A stretch of 64,000 bases of DNA from Motilibacter aurantiacus (GTDB taxonomy: Bacteria; Actinomycetota; Actinomycetes; Motilibacterales; Motilibacteraceae). Below are positions 9,977-20,656 of the stretch, piece after piece; within the stretch, counting starts at the first letter, position 1, and each line of letters begins with the position of its first letter. The notes beneath the pieces were generated by a model. The model did no database searches and was not told the DNA's origin. It worked only from the letters and a program-made list of their open reading frames with translations. The position numbers and the translations under genes are program-made. The DNA lies in assembly GCF_011250645.1 (NCBI RefSeq), contig NZ_JAANNO010000002.1:394929-458928 (forward strand). The letters are read 5' to 3'.

Positions 9977-11674
9977 TCAGCCCGGCGTGATCTCGGAGCC
10001 GCCGCGGCCGACCGGGCCGGAGGCCTGGCGGACCTGCTCCTCGGTGCGGACGTGGCGCTTCACGCCCTCGCGCGAGACGTCGCCCGCGCCCAACGGGGTG
10101 ACCGGCTCGTCCTTGACCAGCTGCTCGCCCGAAGAGGTCGTGAACTGCTTCTTGAAGTCCCCGACCGCCCGCTCGAGCAGGTTGACGGTGTCGTCGGACA
10201 GCTCACGGGTCTGCGTCAGCGAGTCGAAGATCTCCTTGCGCTCGCGGCCCACGAACTCGAGCAGCTCGCTCTCGAAGCGGCGGATGTCCTCCACCGGCAC
10301 GTCGTCGAGCTTGCCGGTGGTGCCGGCCCAGATCGAGACGACCTGCTGCTCCATGGAGAACGGGGAGTACTGCGGCTGCTTGAGCAGCTCGACCATGCGG
10401 GAGCCGCGGGCCAGCTGGGCCTTGGAGGCCGCGTCCAGGTCCGAGCCGAAGGCGGCGAAGGCCTCGAGCTCGCGGTACTGGGCGAGGTCGACGCGCAGTC
10501 GGCCGGCGATCTTCTTCATCGCCTTGGTCTGCGCGGAGCCACCGACGCGGGAGACCGAGATGCCGACGTTGATCGCCGGGCGGACGCCCTGGTTGAACAG
10601 GTCGGTCTCGAGGAAGCACTGGCCGTCGGTGATCGAGATGACGTTGGTCGGGATGAACGCCGAGACGTCGTTGCCCTTGGTCTCGATGATCGGCAGACCG
10701 GTCAGCGAGCCGCCGCCGAGCTCGTCGGAGAGCTTGGCGCAGCGCTCGAGAAGGCGCGAGTGCAGGTAGAAGACGTCGCCGGGGTAGGCCTCGCGGCCCG
10801 GCGGGCGACGCAGCAGGAGCGACACGGCGCGGTAGGCGTCGGCCTGCTTGGACAGGTCGTCGAAGACGATGAGCGACGCGTCGCCCTTGTACATCCAGTG
10901 CTGGCCGATGGCCGAGCCGGTGTAGGGCGCCAGGTACTTGAAGCCCGCCGGGTCGGACGCGGGAGCCGCGACGATGGTGGTGTACTCCAGGGCGCCGGCA
11001 GCCTCGAGGGCGCTGCGCACCTGCGAGATCGTCGAGCCCTTCTGGCCGATCGCGACGTAGATGCACTTGACGCGGGCCTTCTGGTCACCGGCCCGCCAGG
11101 CCTCGCCCTGGTTGATGATCGCGTCGATCGCCACCGCGGTCTTGCCGGTCTGGCGGTCGCCGATGATGAGCTGACGCTGGCCGCGGCCGATCGCGGTCAT
11201 CGCGTCGATGGCCTTGATGCCGGTCTGCAGCGGCTCCTTGACCTCCTTGCGCTGCACGACCGTCGGGGCCTGCAGCTCGAGCGCGCGGCGCCCCTCGGCC
11301 TCGATCGGGCCGAGGCCGTCGATCGGGTTGCCGAGCGGGTCCACCACGCGGCCGAGGAAGCCGTCACCGACCGGTACGGACAGGATCTCGCCCGTCCGCT
11401 TGACCGGCTGGCCGGCCTCGATGCCGGCGAACTCGCCGAGCACCACGACGCCGATCTCGCGCTCGTCGAGGTTCAGCGCCAGGCCGAGCGTGCCGTCCTC
11501 GAACTGCAGCAGCTCGTTGGCCATGACCGAGGGCAGCCCCTCGACGCGCGCGATGCCGTCGCCGGCCTCGATGACCGTGCCGACCTCCTCGCGCGTCGTC
11601 TCCGGCGCGTACGCCGAAAGGGTGCGCTCGATCGCGTCCCGGATCTCCTCCGGCCGGATCGTCAGCTCCGTCAT
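9977..11674 (-). CDS. atpA: F1 ATP synthase alpha subunit
   Basis: A 565-residue alpha subunit, the non-catalytic nucleotide-binding partner of beta. P-loop [11 protein letters not shown], the [17 protein letters not shown] signature and the conserved Arg-containing VSRVGG region are present. The protein is longer than the roughly 510 residues of E. coli. About 50 extra residues at the C-terminus include [12 protein letters not shown] and a Gly/Pro tail, recalling the mycobacterial alpha extension that latches onto gamma and suppresses ATP hydrolysis. The start is ATG 11674. It sits between atpH and atpG in the normal order. Confidence 0.97.
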   Translation of the reverse strand: MTELTIRPEEIRDAIERTLSAYAPETTREEVGTVIEAGDGIARVEGLPSVMANELLQFEDGTLGLALNLDEREIGVVVLGEFAGIEAGQPVKRTGEILSVPVGDGFLGRVVDPLGNPIDGLGPIEAEGRRALELQAPTVVQRKEVKEPLQTGIKAIDAMTAIGRGQRQLIIGDRQTGKTAVAIDAIINQGEAWRAGDQKARVKCIYVAIGQKGSTISQVRSALEAAGALEYTTIVAAPASDPAGFKYLAPYTGSAIGQHWMYKGDASLIVFDDLSKQADAYRAVSLLLRRPPGREAYPGDVFYLHSRLLERCAKLSDELGGGSLTGLPIIETKGNDVSAFIPTNVISITDGQCFLETDLFNQGVRPAINVGISVSRVGGSAQTKAMKKIAGRLRVDLAQYRELEAFAAFGSDLDAASKAQLARGSRMVELLKQPQYSPFSMEQQVVSIWAGTTGKLDDVPVEDIRRFESELLEFVGRERKEIFDSLTQTRELSDDTVNLLERAVGDFKKQFTTSSGEQLVKDEPVTPLGAGDVSREGVKRHVRTEEQVRQASGPVGRGGSEITPG

Positions 11675-11749
11675 CGGTGTTGCTCCCGTTTTCTTCGGTG
11701 CGAAAGGGGTCGGCGGTACTTCTACGTCAGGTCCGGCAGGCCCGGAGGC

Positions 11750-12559
11750 CTACCTCGTGAACGCCCGGCGGGCCTGGTCCAGCCGGTGCAGGACGGTCCC
11801 GTCGACGACCTCGTCGCCGACGCGTACGACCACCCCGCCCAGGACGGACGGGTCGACCTCCACCTGCAGGCGCACGGCGCGCCCGTAGATGCGGGCGAGG
11901 ACAGCGGTGAGGCGGGCCTCCTGCTCCGCGGTGAGCGGGGCGGCGACCGTCGCCTCGGCCACGACCTCGGAGCGCCGCGCCGCGGCGAGCTCGACCAGCG
12001 TGTCGAGCGCCTCCTCGATGCGTCGCCCTCGCAACGAGCCTACGACGTGTTCGAGCAGTGCCGTGGTGGTCGGCGTGGAGCGCGACCCGAGCAGGTCGCG
12101 CACCAGGGCGACGCGCCCCTCGACGGGGAGCGTCCCCCCGCTCAGGGTGCGTCGCAGCTGGGCTTCGCCGACGACCAGCCGGGAGAAGCGGAACAGCTCC
12201 TCCTCGACCCGGTCGAGGGTCCCGGCCGACTCGGCCTCGGCGAACGCGGCCTCGGCGCCCAGCGCCTCGAGCGCGTCCGGCAGGTCGGCAGCGCGCGACC
12301 ACCGGGAACGGGCGGCAGCCCGTGTGGTGTCGAGCGCGACCGGCCCGAGCCGGCCGCCGAGCAGCGCGTCGACCAGCCCGGCCTTTGCGTCGGCGTCGGC
12401 CGACGGGTCGGACAGGGTGGCGCGCAGCGCCGTCTCGCGGCCGAGCAGCGCGGCGACCGCGAGCAGCTCGCGCGACGCCGTGGCGCGGTCCTCCCCGGGG
12501 AGCCGCCCCTGCAGCTGCTCGCGCAGCTGCTCGAGGGCGGCCCGGCTGGTGCTCAGCAC
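11750..12559 (-). CDS. atpH: F1Fo ATP synthase delta subunit
   Basis: About 269 residues of the delta/OSCP family, which clamps the peripheral stalk to the top of F1. The C-terminal part shows the family pattern VEVDPSVLGGVVVRVGDEVVDGTVLHRL. It is longer than the roughly 180-residue enterobacterial delta but similar to other actinobacterial forms, with an extra N-terminal region. It is a separate gene; in mycobacteria it is fused to a b-like segment. GTG 12559 directly abuts the atpF stop codon (one base apart), implying coupled translation. Confidence 0.95.
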   Translation of the reverse strand: MLSTSRAALEQLREQLQGRLPGEDRATASRELLAVAALLGRETALRATLSDPSADADAKAGLVDALLGGRLGPVALDTTRAAARSRWSRAADLPDALEALGAEAAFAEAESAGTLDRVEEELFRFSRLVVGEAQLRRTLSGGTLPVEGRVALVRDLLGSRSTPTTTALLEHVVGSLRGRRIEEALDTLVELAAARRSEVVAEATVAAPLTAEQEARLTAVLARIYGRAVRLQVEVDPSVLGGVVVRVGDEVVDGTVLHRLDQARRAFTR

Positions 12560-12560
12560 G

Positions 12561-13154
12561 TCAGGCCTTCCCGAGCGAGGTCGTGCCCTCGGCCCGCTCC
12601 TCGAGGTCGGCGATGAAGCGGTCGACGGTCCGCGTCGCGGCGTCGGAGCCGGCGAGGGTCTCCCCCACGATCCGGCTCGCCAGCTCGACGGCGAGCTCGC
12701 CCACCTGGCGCGAGAGCTCGCCGCGCGCCTGTGCCACCTCGGCGGCCAGCTGCGCCCGGCCTCGCTCGGTCTCCCGGGCCGCCGCTTCCGCGGCCTCGGC
12801 CCGGGCGGCCTCGACGATGGCCTTGCGCTCGGACTGCGCCTCGGCACGGATCCGCGCCGCCTCCCCGCGGGCCTCGGCCAGCTGGGAGCTGTACTGCGCA
12901 CGGGCCTGCTGGGCCTCGGCCTGGGCCTGCTCGGCCTTGGCGATGCCGCCTTCGATCGCCTCCGAGCGCTCCTTGTAGAGCTTCTCGAAGGAGGGAACGA
13001 CCTTCTTCGCCACGACCCAGTAGAGGACCGCGAAGGCGAGGAGGCCGACGATCAGCTCCGCGGGGTGCGGGATGATCGGGTAGGCGTCCTCCCAGAAGCC
13101 GCCGTCCTCGCCGCTCTCTTCGGAGGCGGCGAGCAGCGTGGTCGCCAGGAACAT
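12561..13154 (-). CDS. atpF: Fo ATP synthase b subunit
   Basis: A 197-residue b subunit: one N-terminal membrane helix (about 30-50, ELIVGLLAFAVLYWVVAKKVVPSF) and a long charged Ala/Glu/Arg coiled coil that forms the peripheral stalk. The start ATG 13154 is supported by GGGAGAGA upstream. The N-terminus carries a short acidic periplasmic segment. It lies between atpE and atpH; no second b-prime gene is present, so the stalk is probably a homodimer. Confidence 0.95.
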   Translation of the reverse strand: MFLATTLLAASEESGEDGGFWEDAYPIIPHPAELIVGLLAFAVLYWVVAKKVVPSFEKLYKERSEAIEGGIAKAEQAQAEAQQARAQYSSQLAEARGEAARIRAEAQSERKAIVEAARAEAAEAAARETERGRAQLAAEVAQARGELSRQVGELAVELASRIVGETLAGSDAATRTVDRFIADLEERAEGTTSLGKA

Positions 13155-13191
13155 CTGTCTCTCCCGGGGTCCGGCGGAGTAGGGGCGTCGG

Positions 13192-14293
<1,102 letters not shown>

Positions 14294-14378
14294 CGGCGGT
14301 CCTTTCGCGGTCGTGGTTCGAGCGGTCGTGGTTCGAGCGGTGCGGTGCAGAAGTGCCACGCGGACGCGGTCACGGCGG

Positions 14379-14600
14379 TCACGGCGGGTCTGGTGGCCCC
14401 GGTGCCCGGTTGTAGCGCGCGTAGATCGTGACGATCGACAGCGCAGAGCCGCCGATCATGCCGACGGGCAGCAGGAACGCCGTCCCGAGCAGCCGGTCGC
14501 CCAGCCATCCGAGGCCGCCGAAGAGGAAGACCCCGGTGAGCAAGGTCGACAGGACCCCCCAGCCGTCGCCGACCGGGACCTGCGGTGATTCCTGTGCCAT
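14379..14600 (-). CDS. Small AtpZ/AtpI-like membrane protein
   Basis: A 73-residue protein with two transmembrane helices and the motif FGGLGWLGDRLLG, typical of the AtpZ/AtpI group encoded at the head of atp operons. Relatives assist assembly of the c ring or transport Mg/Ca ions. ATG 14600 is preferred; an in-frame start at 14612 would add four residues. It lies between the larger AtpI-like protein and atpB, so cotranscription is very likely. Confidence 0.85.
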   Translation of the reverse strand: MAQESPQVPVGDGWGVLSTLLTGVFLFGGLGWLGDRLLGTAFLLPVGMIGGSALSIVTIYARYNRAPGPPDPP

Positions 14601-14624
14601 GGCGCGGCGCACGATAGCAGCACG

Positions 14625-15056
14625 TCACGACGGTCCCGACACCCGCGCGCCGGGGACCGAGGGGACCGGGTCCACGGAGAACAGCCGGAGCCGGGAGAAC
14701 ACCCGGACCCGTGCCGACAGCCACGTGGTCGTCACGGCGAAGACCGTGACCCCGAAGACGGTGCCGTCCAGCGTGGAGCTGCTGCCCACGAGCACCAGGA
14801 GCAGCCCGAGGGCGAGCACCTTGGCGGCGTAGGTCACGAGCGCGATCGCCATGACGGCGCTCGGCGCCACGTCCCCCAGCCGGCTGGACACCAGGTGCCC
14901 GAGGCCGAAGTAGGCCGTGACCACTGCACCGGCAGCCAGCGCGCTCCCCGCCCCGTCCGCGCCGCCGGCCAGGCCGGCGAGCAGCGCCGCCCCGACGGTG
15001 ACCGCGCCCGCAGGCAGCGCCGCGCCGCGGAACTGCTCCGCGTCGTGCGTCTGCAT
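14625..15056 (-). CDS. AtpI-like membrane protein (ATP synthase I)
   Basis: A 143-residue protein with four predicted transmembrane helices (about 15-35, 38-60, 68-92, 98-118) and a basic C-terminus. Position immediately upstream of atpB and the pattern of short helices match the AtpI-type chaperone/assembly factors of actinobacterial atp operons; sequence conservation in this group is low, so the assignment rests mainly on context. ATG 15056 is the first gene after a 189-base gap downstream of wecA and probably begins the operon. Confidence 0.75.
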   Translation of the reverse strand: MQTHDAEQFRGAALPAGAVTVGAALLAGLAGGADGAGSALAAGAVVTAYFGLGHLVSSRLGDVAPSAVMAIALVTYAAKVLALGLLLVLVGSSSTLDGTVFGVTVFAVTTTWLSARVRVFSRLRLFSVDPVPSVPGARVSGPS

Positions 15057-15120
15057 CGGGCCGTCCTGCTCGTCGGTAGGGCGTCAACGGGGAAGAAGTT
15101 GCGCTGGCGTACAGGTACGC

Positions 15121-15140
15121 GCGGCCCGGGTCCGGGCCGC
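15121..15140 (-). other. Perfect GC hairpin in the atp operon leader
   Basis: GCGGCCCGG and its exact complement CCGGGCCGC are separated by two bases, 65-85 bases upstream of the first atp gene and about 105 bases downstream of wecA. It could terminate wecA transcription or fold in the atp leader. A TAACGT box on the minus strand at 15155-15160 lies just upstream of the hairpin and could be the -10 of the atp promoter. Confidence 0.4.
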
Positions 15141-15245
15141 GCGGGGATGCCGGAACGTTAACAGGTCTTTGCGGCGACGCGAGCCGCGGAGTTGCCCGAA
15201 ACGGACAGGGGCGGCGTGGATGTGCCCAGGCTCACCCGGGCGCGC

Positions 15246-16352
15246 TCACCCGCCGCGGCGTACCCAGCGCCGCCGGTCCAGGCCGAGCGTGGCGGCGAGG
15301 GCCAGGGCGAGCACGACCCCGACGGACACCTTCGGCCAGGGGCCGTCGATCAGGCTCAGCACGACGACGCCGAAGGCGACGAGCGCCGACCAGGCGTACA
15401 TGATCGTCACGGCCCGCCGGTGCGAGTGGCCGATCTCGAGCAGCCGGTGGTGCAGGTGCTGCTTGTCCGGCGCCCACGGGTTGCGCCCCGCGCGGGTACG
15501 CCGCACGACGGCGAGCGAGAGGTCGAGCAGCGGCACGAGGATCACCACCACCGGCAGGACCAGCGGCAGCACCGCCGGGCCGAGCTGGCTGGCGCTCACG
15601 ACGCCGGGCTCGACCTGCCCGGTCAGGCTCACCACCGAGGCGGCCAGGAGCAGCCCGAGCAGCATCGAGCCGGTGTCCCCCATGAACACCCGGGCCGGGT
15701 GGAAGTTGTGCGGGAGGAACCCCGCGCAGACGCCCACGAGCGCAGCGGTCGTCAGGGTGGACGTCCCCGCGCGCTGCACCCCCTCCTCGACCCACAGCAG
15801 GTACGAGAAGACGAAGAACGCGCCGGCGGCGATGAGCACGATCCCGGCCGCCAGGCCGTCCAGGCCGTCGACGAAGTTGACCGCATTGACCATGACGAGC
15901 ACGACGAGGACGGTGTAGATCGCCGCCTCGTCAGGGCGCAGCACGTAGGTCGTGCCGTTGGGCAGCGGCAGCCACTCCAGCTCCACGCCCTGCATCACCA
16001 TCACCCCGGCCGCGAGGCACTGGCCCGCCAGCTTGGTGAGCGGGTCCAGTCCCCAGCGGTCGTCGACGGCTCCCAGCACGCAGATCAGCACGGCTCCGCT
16101 GAGCAGCGCCTGGGGGTCGCTGGAGCTGGTGAAGACCTCTCCGGTGAGCGGCAGCCGCTGGGCGACCAGCAGGGCCGCCGCGAACCCGGCGAGCATCGCC
16201 GCCCCGCCCATCCGCGGGATCGGGGTCGCGTGGACGTCCCGGTCGCGGACCGGCGTCATGACCTTGCCCCGGACCGCCAGCCGTCGGACGGGCGGGACGA
16301 GCAGGTACGTGACGGCGGCCGCGACCAGGACCGTCAGCAGGTAGGCGCGCAC
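15246..16352 (-). CDS. wecA: UDP-GlcNAc:polyprenyl-phosphate GlcNAc-1-phosphate transferase (MraY/WecA family)
   Basis: A 368-residue polytopic membrane enzyme of the MraY/WecA family. Catalytic motifs are present: DDRWGLDP with the Asp pair in the second loop, [22 protein letters not shown] and the WecA-type basic loop [15 protein letters not shown]. It transfers GlcNAc-1-phosphate to a lipid carrier; in mycobacteria the same gene starts the disaccharide linker joining arabinogalactan to peptidoglycan. Here the product could be a teichoic-acid or arabinogalactan linker. Start is GTG 16352, 24 bases after glyA. Confidence 0.93.
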   Translation of the reverse strand: MRAYLLTVLVAAAVTYLLVPPVRRLAVRGKVMTPVRDRDVHATPIPRMGGAAMLAGFAAALLVAQRLPLTGEVFTSSSDPQALLSGAVLICVLGAVDDRWGLDPLTKLAGQCLAAGVMVMQGVELEWLPLPNGTTYVLRPDEAAIYTVLVVLVMVNAVNFVDGLDGLAAGIVLIAAGAFFVFSYLLWVEEGVQRAGTSTLTTAALVGVCAGFLPHNFHPARVFMGDTGSMLLGLLLAASVVSLTGQVEPGVVSASQLGPAVLPLVLPVVVILVPLLDLSLAVVRRTRAGRNPWAPDKQHLHHRLLEIGHSHRRAVTIMYAWSALVAFGVVVLSLIDGPWPKVSVGVVLALALAATLGLDRRRWVRRGG

Positions 16353-16376
16353 TCCGCGGGCGCTGCCGCCGCCGGC

Positions 16377-17672
16377 CTACGCCCGCGGGTAGGCCGGGCG
16401 CCGCTCCACGAGCGCGCGGACGCCGGCGCGGATCTCCGCGCTGGCGCTGCCGTCGGTGTCGCGCACGGCACGGCCGATGAGCGACGCGATCTCCTTCATG
16501 TCGCCTTCGACCAGCCCCTGGGTCGTCACCGCGGCGGTGCCGACGCGGATGCCCGACGCGACCATCGGGGGGCGCGGGTCGTAGGGGATGGCGTTCTTGT
16601 TCAGCGAGATGCCGGCCGCGTCGCAGCGCGCCTCGGCCTCGGCGCCGGTGGCACCGGTCTGGCTGAGGTCGAGCAGCGCGAGGTGGTTGTCGGTGCCGCC
16701 GGAGGTCGGTCGCATCCCCTCTGCGGCGAGCGCCTCGGCCAGCGCCTGGGAGTTGGCGATGACCTGGCGGGAGTACTGCTGGTAGGCGGGGCTCGCCGCC
16801 TCCTTGAGCGCCACGGCCTTCGCCGCCACGGCGTGCATCAACGGCCCGCCCTGCGCGAACGGGAACACCGCCTTGTCGATGCGCTGGGCGAGCTCCTGCT
16901 TGCAGACGATCATGCCGCCGCGCGGGCCGCGCAGCACCTTGTGGGTGGTGAAGCTGACGACGTCGGCGTAGGGCACCGGCGACGGGATCGCGCCACCGGC
17001 CACCAGGCCGATGAAGTGCGCGGCGTCGACCATGAGCCAGGCCCCGACCTCGTCGGCGATCTCGCGGAACTTCGCGAAGTCGATGAGCCGCGGGTACGCC
17101 GTGGCGCCGGCGATGATCATCTGCGGGCGGTGCTCGCGGGCGAGGTCACGGACCTCGTCGTAGTCGATGAGCTCGGTGTCCTTGCGGACGGTGTAGGGCA
17201 CCGGCTCGAACCACTTGCCGGAGAAGTTGACCTTCGAGCCGTGGGTGAGGTGGCCGCCGTGCGGGAGCGACATCGCGAGCACCTTGTCGCCGGGCTTGAG
17301 CAGCGCGGCGTAGACGGCGAAGTTGGCCTGTGCGCCGGAGTGCGGCTGCAGGTTGGCGTGCTCGGCGCCGAAGAGCTCCTTCGCGCGGGCGATGCCGATC
17401 TCCTCGGCGCGGTCCACGACCTCGCAGCCGCCGTAGTAGCGCTTGCCGGGGTAGCCCTCGGCGTACTTGTTCGAGAGGGTCGACCCCAGCGCCGCGAGCA
17501 CCGCCGGGGAGGTGAAGTTCTCGCTCGCGATGAGCTGCAGGCCCTCACGCTGGCGGTCGAGCTCGTCGAGGAGGACCTGCGCGATGTCGGGGTCGGTCTG
17601 CTGCAGCGACCCGAAGTCGGGCCCGTAGAACGGCTCCCCGCTGGTTGCCTGCGATGCGGTCGCGTCGGTCAT
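16377..17672 (-). CDS. glyA: Serine hydroxymethyltransferase
   Basis: A 431-residue PLP enzyme interconverting serine and glycine with transfer of a one-carbon unit to tetrahydrofolate. Visible signatures: [25 protein letters not shown], the PLP-lysine region [16 protein letters not shown] and the C-terminal [16 protein letters not shown] 17672 is preceded by a GAGGA-type site. It is upstream of wecA with a 24-base gap, so both may share a transcript. The GlyA-WecA neighbourhood is conserved in several actinobacterial orders. Confidence 0.97.
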   Translation of the reverse strand: MTDATASQATSGEPFYGPDFGSLQQTDPDIAQVLLDELDRQREGLQLIASENFTSPAVLAALGSTLSNKYAEGYPGKRYYGGCEVVDRAEEIGIARAKELFGAEHANLQPHSGAQANFAVYAALLKPGDKVLAMSLPHGGHLTHGSKVNFSGKWFEPVPYTVRKDTELIDYDEVRDLAREHRPQMIIAGATAYPRLIDFAKFREIADEVGAWLMVDAAHFIGLVAGGAIPSPVPYADVVSFTTHKVLRGPRGGMIVCKQELAQRIDKAVFPFAQGGPLMHAVAAKAVALKEAASPAYQQYSRQVIANSQALAEALAAEGMRPTSGGTDNHLALLDLSQTGATGAEAEARCDAAGISLNKNAIPYDPRPPMVASGIRVGTAAVTTQGLVEGDMKEIASLIGRAVRDTDGSASAEIRAGVRALVERRPAYPRA

Positions 17673-17769
17673 GGTGTCCTCCTCGTACGGCCCCCAACAG
17701 CAGGGGCAACCCTAACGGCGCCGCCGGCAGCTGCCTGCCTCGCGACGGTGGCGGTGCTGCGTGGAGCGG

Positions 17770-18765
17770 TCAGAACCGCTCGATGCCCAGCGTCGAGACC
17801 GGGGCGAGGTCGACGTCGGCGCCCGCGTGCACGTAGTCCCACGAGGCCAGCGCGATCATTGCCGCGTTGTCGGTGGACCACTTGAGCGGGGGGAGGCTCA
17901 GCCGGACGCCGAGGCCGTCGCACATCCGCCCTGCCCGCTCGCGCAGTTGCGGGCTTGCCGAGACGCCGCCGACGACGACGAGCGACTCGGAGGGGTACGC
18001 CGTGAGCGCGGCCTCCGCCTTCGCCAGCAGCACGTCCATGCAGGCCTCGACGAAGGACGCGGCCACGTCCTCCGGCTTGGCGTCCGGCTCGGCGGCCAGG
18101 AGCATGCGGACGGCCGTCTTGAGCCCGGAGAAGGAGAAGGTGAACCCCTCGCGCAGCATCGGGCGCGGCAGCGGGTAGCGCGCGGTGCCGGTCTTGGCCA
18201 GCCGGTCGATGACCGGGCCGCCGGGGTAGCCGAGCCCCAGCATGCGCGCGACCTTGTCGTACGCCTCGCCCACCGAGTCGTCGCGCGTGGACCCGATCTG
18301 CTCGATCTGCTCCGGCGAGGTCATCCGGGCCAGGAAGGTGTGGCCGCCGGAGACGAGCAGGATCATCGCGGGGTACTCGACCCGGCGCTCGTTGAGGTCC
18401 GCGCTGCGCAGGTGCCCGCGCAGGTGGTTGACGCCGCGGACGGGCAGCCCCCAGCCGTCGGCCAGCCCACGGGCGGTGTCGACGCCGACCATGAGCGAGC
18501 CGATGAGCCCCGGCCCGCGGGTGACGCCGATCGAGTGCAGGTCCGCCGGGCGGATCCCTGCGTCCTCGAGGGCGATGCGGATCGCCGGGATGACCTTGTC
18601 GATGTGCGCCCGGCTCGCGAGCTCGGGCCAGACGCCGCCGTAGCGGTTGTGGATCTCGGCCTGCGAGACGATCACGGAGGACAGCACCGTGCCGTCCTCG
18701 GCGACGACCGCGGCGGCGGTGTCGTCGCAGGAGGACTCGATGCCGAGAATCAGCTCACGCGCCAT
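17770..18765 (-). CDS. tsaD: TsaD-type tRNA threonylcarbamoyltransferase (divergent)
   Basis: A 331-residue ASKHA-fold protein of the TsaD/Kae1/Qri7 family, which transfers threonylcarbamoyl from TC-AMP to A37 of ANN-decoding tRNAs. The iron-binding histidines are kept (H114 and H118 in NHLRGH). The LVSGGHT and FSFSGLKTAV motifs are intact. Some normally invariant positions differ: SCDDT for SCDET, GGVWPE for GGVVPE, TDNAAMI for TDNGAMI. It overlaps the upstream YrdC gene by 11 bases. It is either the sole TsaD with drift or a paralogue; the rest of the genome would decide. Confidence 0.88.
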   Translation of the reverse strand: MARELILGIESSCDDTAAAVVAEDGTVLSSVIVSQAEIHNRYGGVWPELASRAHIDKVIPAIRIALEDAGIRPADLHSIGVTRGPGLIGSLMVGVDTARGLADGWGLPVRGVNHLRGHLRSADLNERRVEYPAMILLVSGGHTFLARMTSPEQIEQIGSTRDDSVGEAYDKVARMLGLGYPGGPVIDRLAKTGTARYPLPRPMLREGFTFSFSGLKTAVRMLLAAEPDAKPEDVAASFVEACMDVLLAKAEAALTAYPSESLVVVGGVSASPQLRERAGRMCDGLGVRLSLPPLKWSTDNAAMIALASWDYVHAGADVDLAPVSTLGIERF

Positions 18766-19372
18766 GGAGGATCCTTTCGACCGTCTCCGGTGCGGCCGCG
18801 CCGACGCGCTCGACGACCGGGGGGACGGGACGGCAGTTGACGAGCGTGGACGGCGTCGAGGAGAGCTGCCCGCCGTCCAGGACGAGGTCAGGGGCCTGCA
18901 GCAGCGAGGCGAGGATGGCCTCGAGGTTCTCCCCCGTGGGCTCCCCGCTGCGGTTGGCGCTGGTGACGAGCAGGGGGCCGGTACGCCGCAGCAGCCCACG
19001 CAGCAGCTCGTGGGCGGGGATGCGGACGGCGACCTCCTCGCGGCCGTCGAGCCACGCCGGCCGCAAGGCGCCCTCGCGGAAGCCGAAGGCGATCGTGAGC
19101 GGGCCCGGCACGAGCTCGGAGTCGAGCAGCCGGCGGGCGGACTCGTTGATGTCGACGCCGAGCGCGGCGATCGCGCCGGGGTCGCCGACCATGACCGGCA
19201 GGCTCTTGCTCCCCGGCCGGCCCTTCATGACGAAGATGCGGTCGACGGCCGCGGGGGTGAGCGGGGACGCCGCGAGGCCGTAGACCGTGTCGGTGGGGAC
19301 GAGCGCGACCCCGCCGCCCAGCAGGACGTCGGCCGCCTCGTCCATGCGGTCCTGCGTGATGACCGTCGTCAC
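18755..19372 (-). CDS. YrdC/Sua5-domain protein 1 (TsaC-like)
   Basis: A 205-residue single YrdC domain. The N-terminal VPTDTVYGLA, the basic pocket K50-G-R52 and the T-S-A-N-x-S-G signature near residues 137-142 all match TsaC, which makes threonylcarbamoyl-AMP from threonine, bicarbonate and ATP. It lacks the Sua5 C-terminal domain. It sits between tsaB and tsaD, the place held by the acetyltransferase gene rimI in most genomes, and overlaps tsaD by 11 bases. A second YrdC-domain gene lies only 1.3 kb upstream, so the division of labour between the two is an open question. Confidence 0.88.
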   Translation of the reverse strand: MTTVITQDRMDEAADVLLGGGVALVPTDTVYGLAASPLTPAAVDRIFVMKGRPGSKSLPVMVGDPGAIAALGVDINESARRLLDSELVPGPLTIAFGFREGALRPAWLDGREEVAVRIPAHELLRGLLRRTGPLLVTSANRSGEPTGENLEAILASLLQAPDLVLDGGQLSSTPSTLVNCRPVPPVVERVGAAAPETVERILHGA

Positions 19373-19396
19373 GACGGGCCCTCCAATCGAGCCTGC

Positions 19397-20062
19397 TCAG
19401 GCGGCGCCGGCGAAGGGCGCCGACTCCTCGGTGACCGGGGCGACGGGCCCGTCCGCCGCGCGTAGCCGGCCCTGCTCCAGCATCGCGGCGAGCCCCTCAG
19501 AGGTCGGCGCGTCGACGCCCGAGTCGTGCAGCGCGGGGCCGTCCAGCCCCTCGAGCGCGAACCGCCGGTTGGCCCCCGCCACCACCAGCTCGGTGATCCC
19601 GGCGAGGCGCTCAACCGCCTGCTCGACCGGCCCGAACCAGAGCTCCGGCGCGGCGCCCGGGGTGAACAGGCCGAGGTAGCTGACCGGGCTCTGCGCGCCG
19701 CGGGCCGGGTGCGCGGCCAGCACCGGCCGGCCCGCCGCCACGTCCGCGGCGAGGAAGGCCAGCACCTCCAGCGTCGAGGCGTGGTGCACCGCGATGCCCG
19801 TGGCGAACGCCAGCCCGTTGACGTAGGACAGGCCGGCGCGGACCGAGGTGAGGTTGCCGGGGCCGGCGTTCACCGCGATCGCGTCGACCTCGGCCACCGG
19901 GCACCCGGCGGCCGCGAGAACGCGGCGCACGAGGCCCGAGATGCCGTCGAAGTCGGCGTCGAACCTGCTGGTGCTGTCGGTCCGCAGGGTTCCCGCGCGC
20001 GCGACGGTGACGGTGTAGGTCGAGCGGGAGGTCTCGACCGCCAGCACGGTGCGACCGCTCAC
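19397..20062 (-). CDS. tsaB: TsaB-like t6A complex subunit (divergent)
   Basis: A 221-residue ASKHA-fold protein by the N-terminal VLAVETSRSTYTV strand-loop and VNAGPGNLTSVRAGLSYVNGLA helix. TsaB is the non-catalytic partner that dimerises with TsaD in bacterial t6A synthesis. Canonical TsaB has D-x-G-P-G-S-F-T-G-L-R; here it is N-A-G-P-G-N-L-T-S-V-R, a notable change. The GTG start overlaps the tsaE stop (GTGA), so it is translationally coupled to tsaE, which normally binds the TsaB-TsaD dimer. Confidence 0.82.
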   Translation of the reverse strand: MSGRTVLAVETSRSTYTVTVARAGTLRTDSTSRFDADFDGISGLVRRVLAAAGCPVAEVDAIAVNAGPGNLTSVRAGLSYVNGLAFATGIAVHHASTLEVLAFLAADVAAGRPVLAAHPARGAQSPVSYLGLFTPGAAPELWFGPVEQAVERLAGITELVVAGANRRFALEGLDGPALHDSGVDAPTSEGLAAMLEQGRLRAADGPVAPVTEESAPFAGAA

Positions 20063-20553
20063 GGCGTCACCTGCAGGGTGCTGCCGTCGAGGTCGGCGAG
20101 CCCGTCGAGCAGGGCCGCCCAGCGCGGGGCCGCCGACGAGAGCGTGAAGACGCGGGCGTCGTCGGCGTCGGGCACGAGGGCCAGCTCGACGAGCAGGTGC
20201 CCCGGGTACTCCTCCGCGACCAGGTCGCCCCACTCGACGACCGTCACGCTGCGCTCGGCGTAGTCCACGAGGCCGAGGTCGCGGAACTCCCCGACGCTCT
20301 CGAGACGGTAGGCGTCGATGTGCAGCACGGTCACCGTGGGGCTCTCGTAGAAGTTCGCCAGCGTGAACGTCGGGCTGGTCACCGGCCCCTCGTGCCCGAG
20401 TGCCGTCGCCAGGTCCTGGACGAGCGCGGTCTTGCCCGAGCCGAGCGTCCCGCGCAGCAGCACCGCGTCGCCGTCGCGCAGCTCGGGCGCGAGGCGGGCC
20501 GCCAGCCGGGTGGTGCCGGCACGGTCGGCGACCCGGTAGGTCAGCTCGTGCAC
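20059..20553 (-). CDS. tsaE: tRNA t6A biosynthesis ATPase TsaE
   Basis: A 164-residue P-loop ATPase with Walker A GTLGSGKTALV near residue 35, the TSPTFTL switch and the HIDAYRL plus VEWGD motifs specific to TsaE. It hydrolyses ATP to reset the TsaB-TsaD complex. GTG 20553 is preferred; no better start is seen. It is followed without gap by tsaB. Confidence 0.93.
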   Translation of the reverse strand: MHELTYRVADRAGTTRLAARLAPELRDGDAVLLRGTLGSGKTALVQDLATALGHEGPVTSPTFTLANFYESPTVTVLHIDAYRLESVGEFRDLGLVDYAERSVTVVEWGDLVAEEYPGHLLVELALVPDADDARVFTLSSAAPRWAALLDGLADLDGSTLQVTP

Positions 20554-20656
20554 CCCAGCTCCTGCATGCCGTCGTCGTCCGGGACCCGCCCGGCCAGCCC
20601 GGGCCGGAGCGCGCCGAAGTCTACCGCCGGCCGTGCGGGCCACCGCGTACGCGAGG

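Noticed and set aside
14294-14359. Upstream start for atpB adding a Thr/Arg repeat
   Set aside because: ATG 14293 has a good ribosome site and matches family length; the extension is repetitive and unlike subunit a.
17673-17769. Glycine or tetrahydrofolate riboswitch at glyA
   Set aside because: The gap lies upstream of glyA but is only 97 bases and shows none of the conserved riboswitch sequence blocks.
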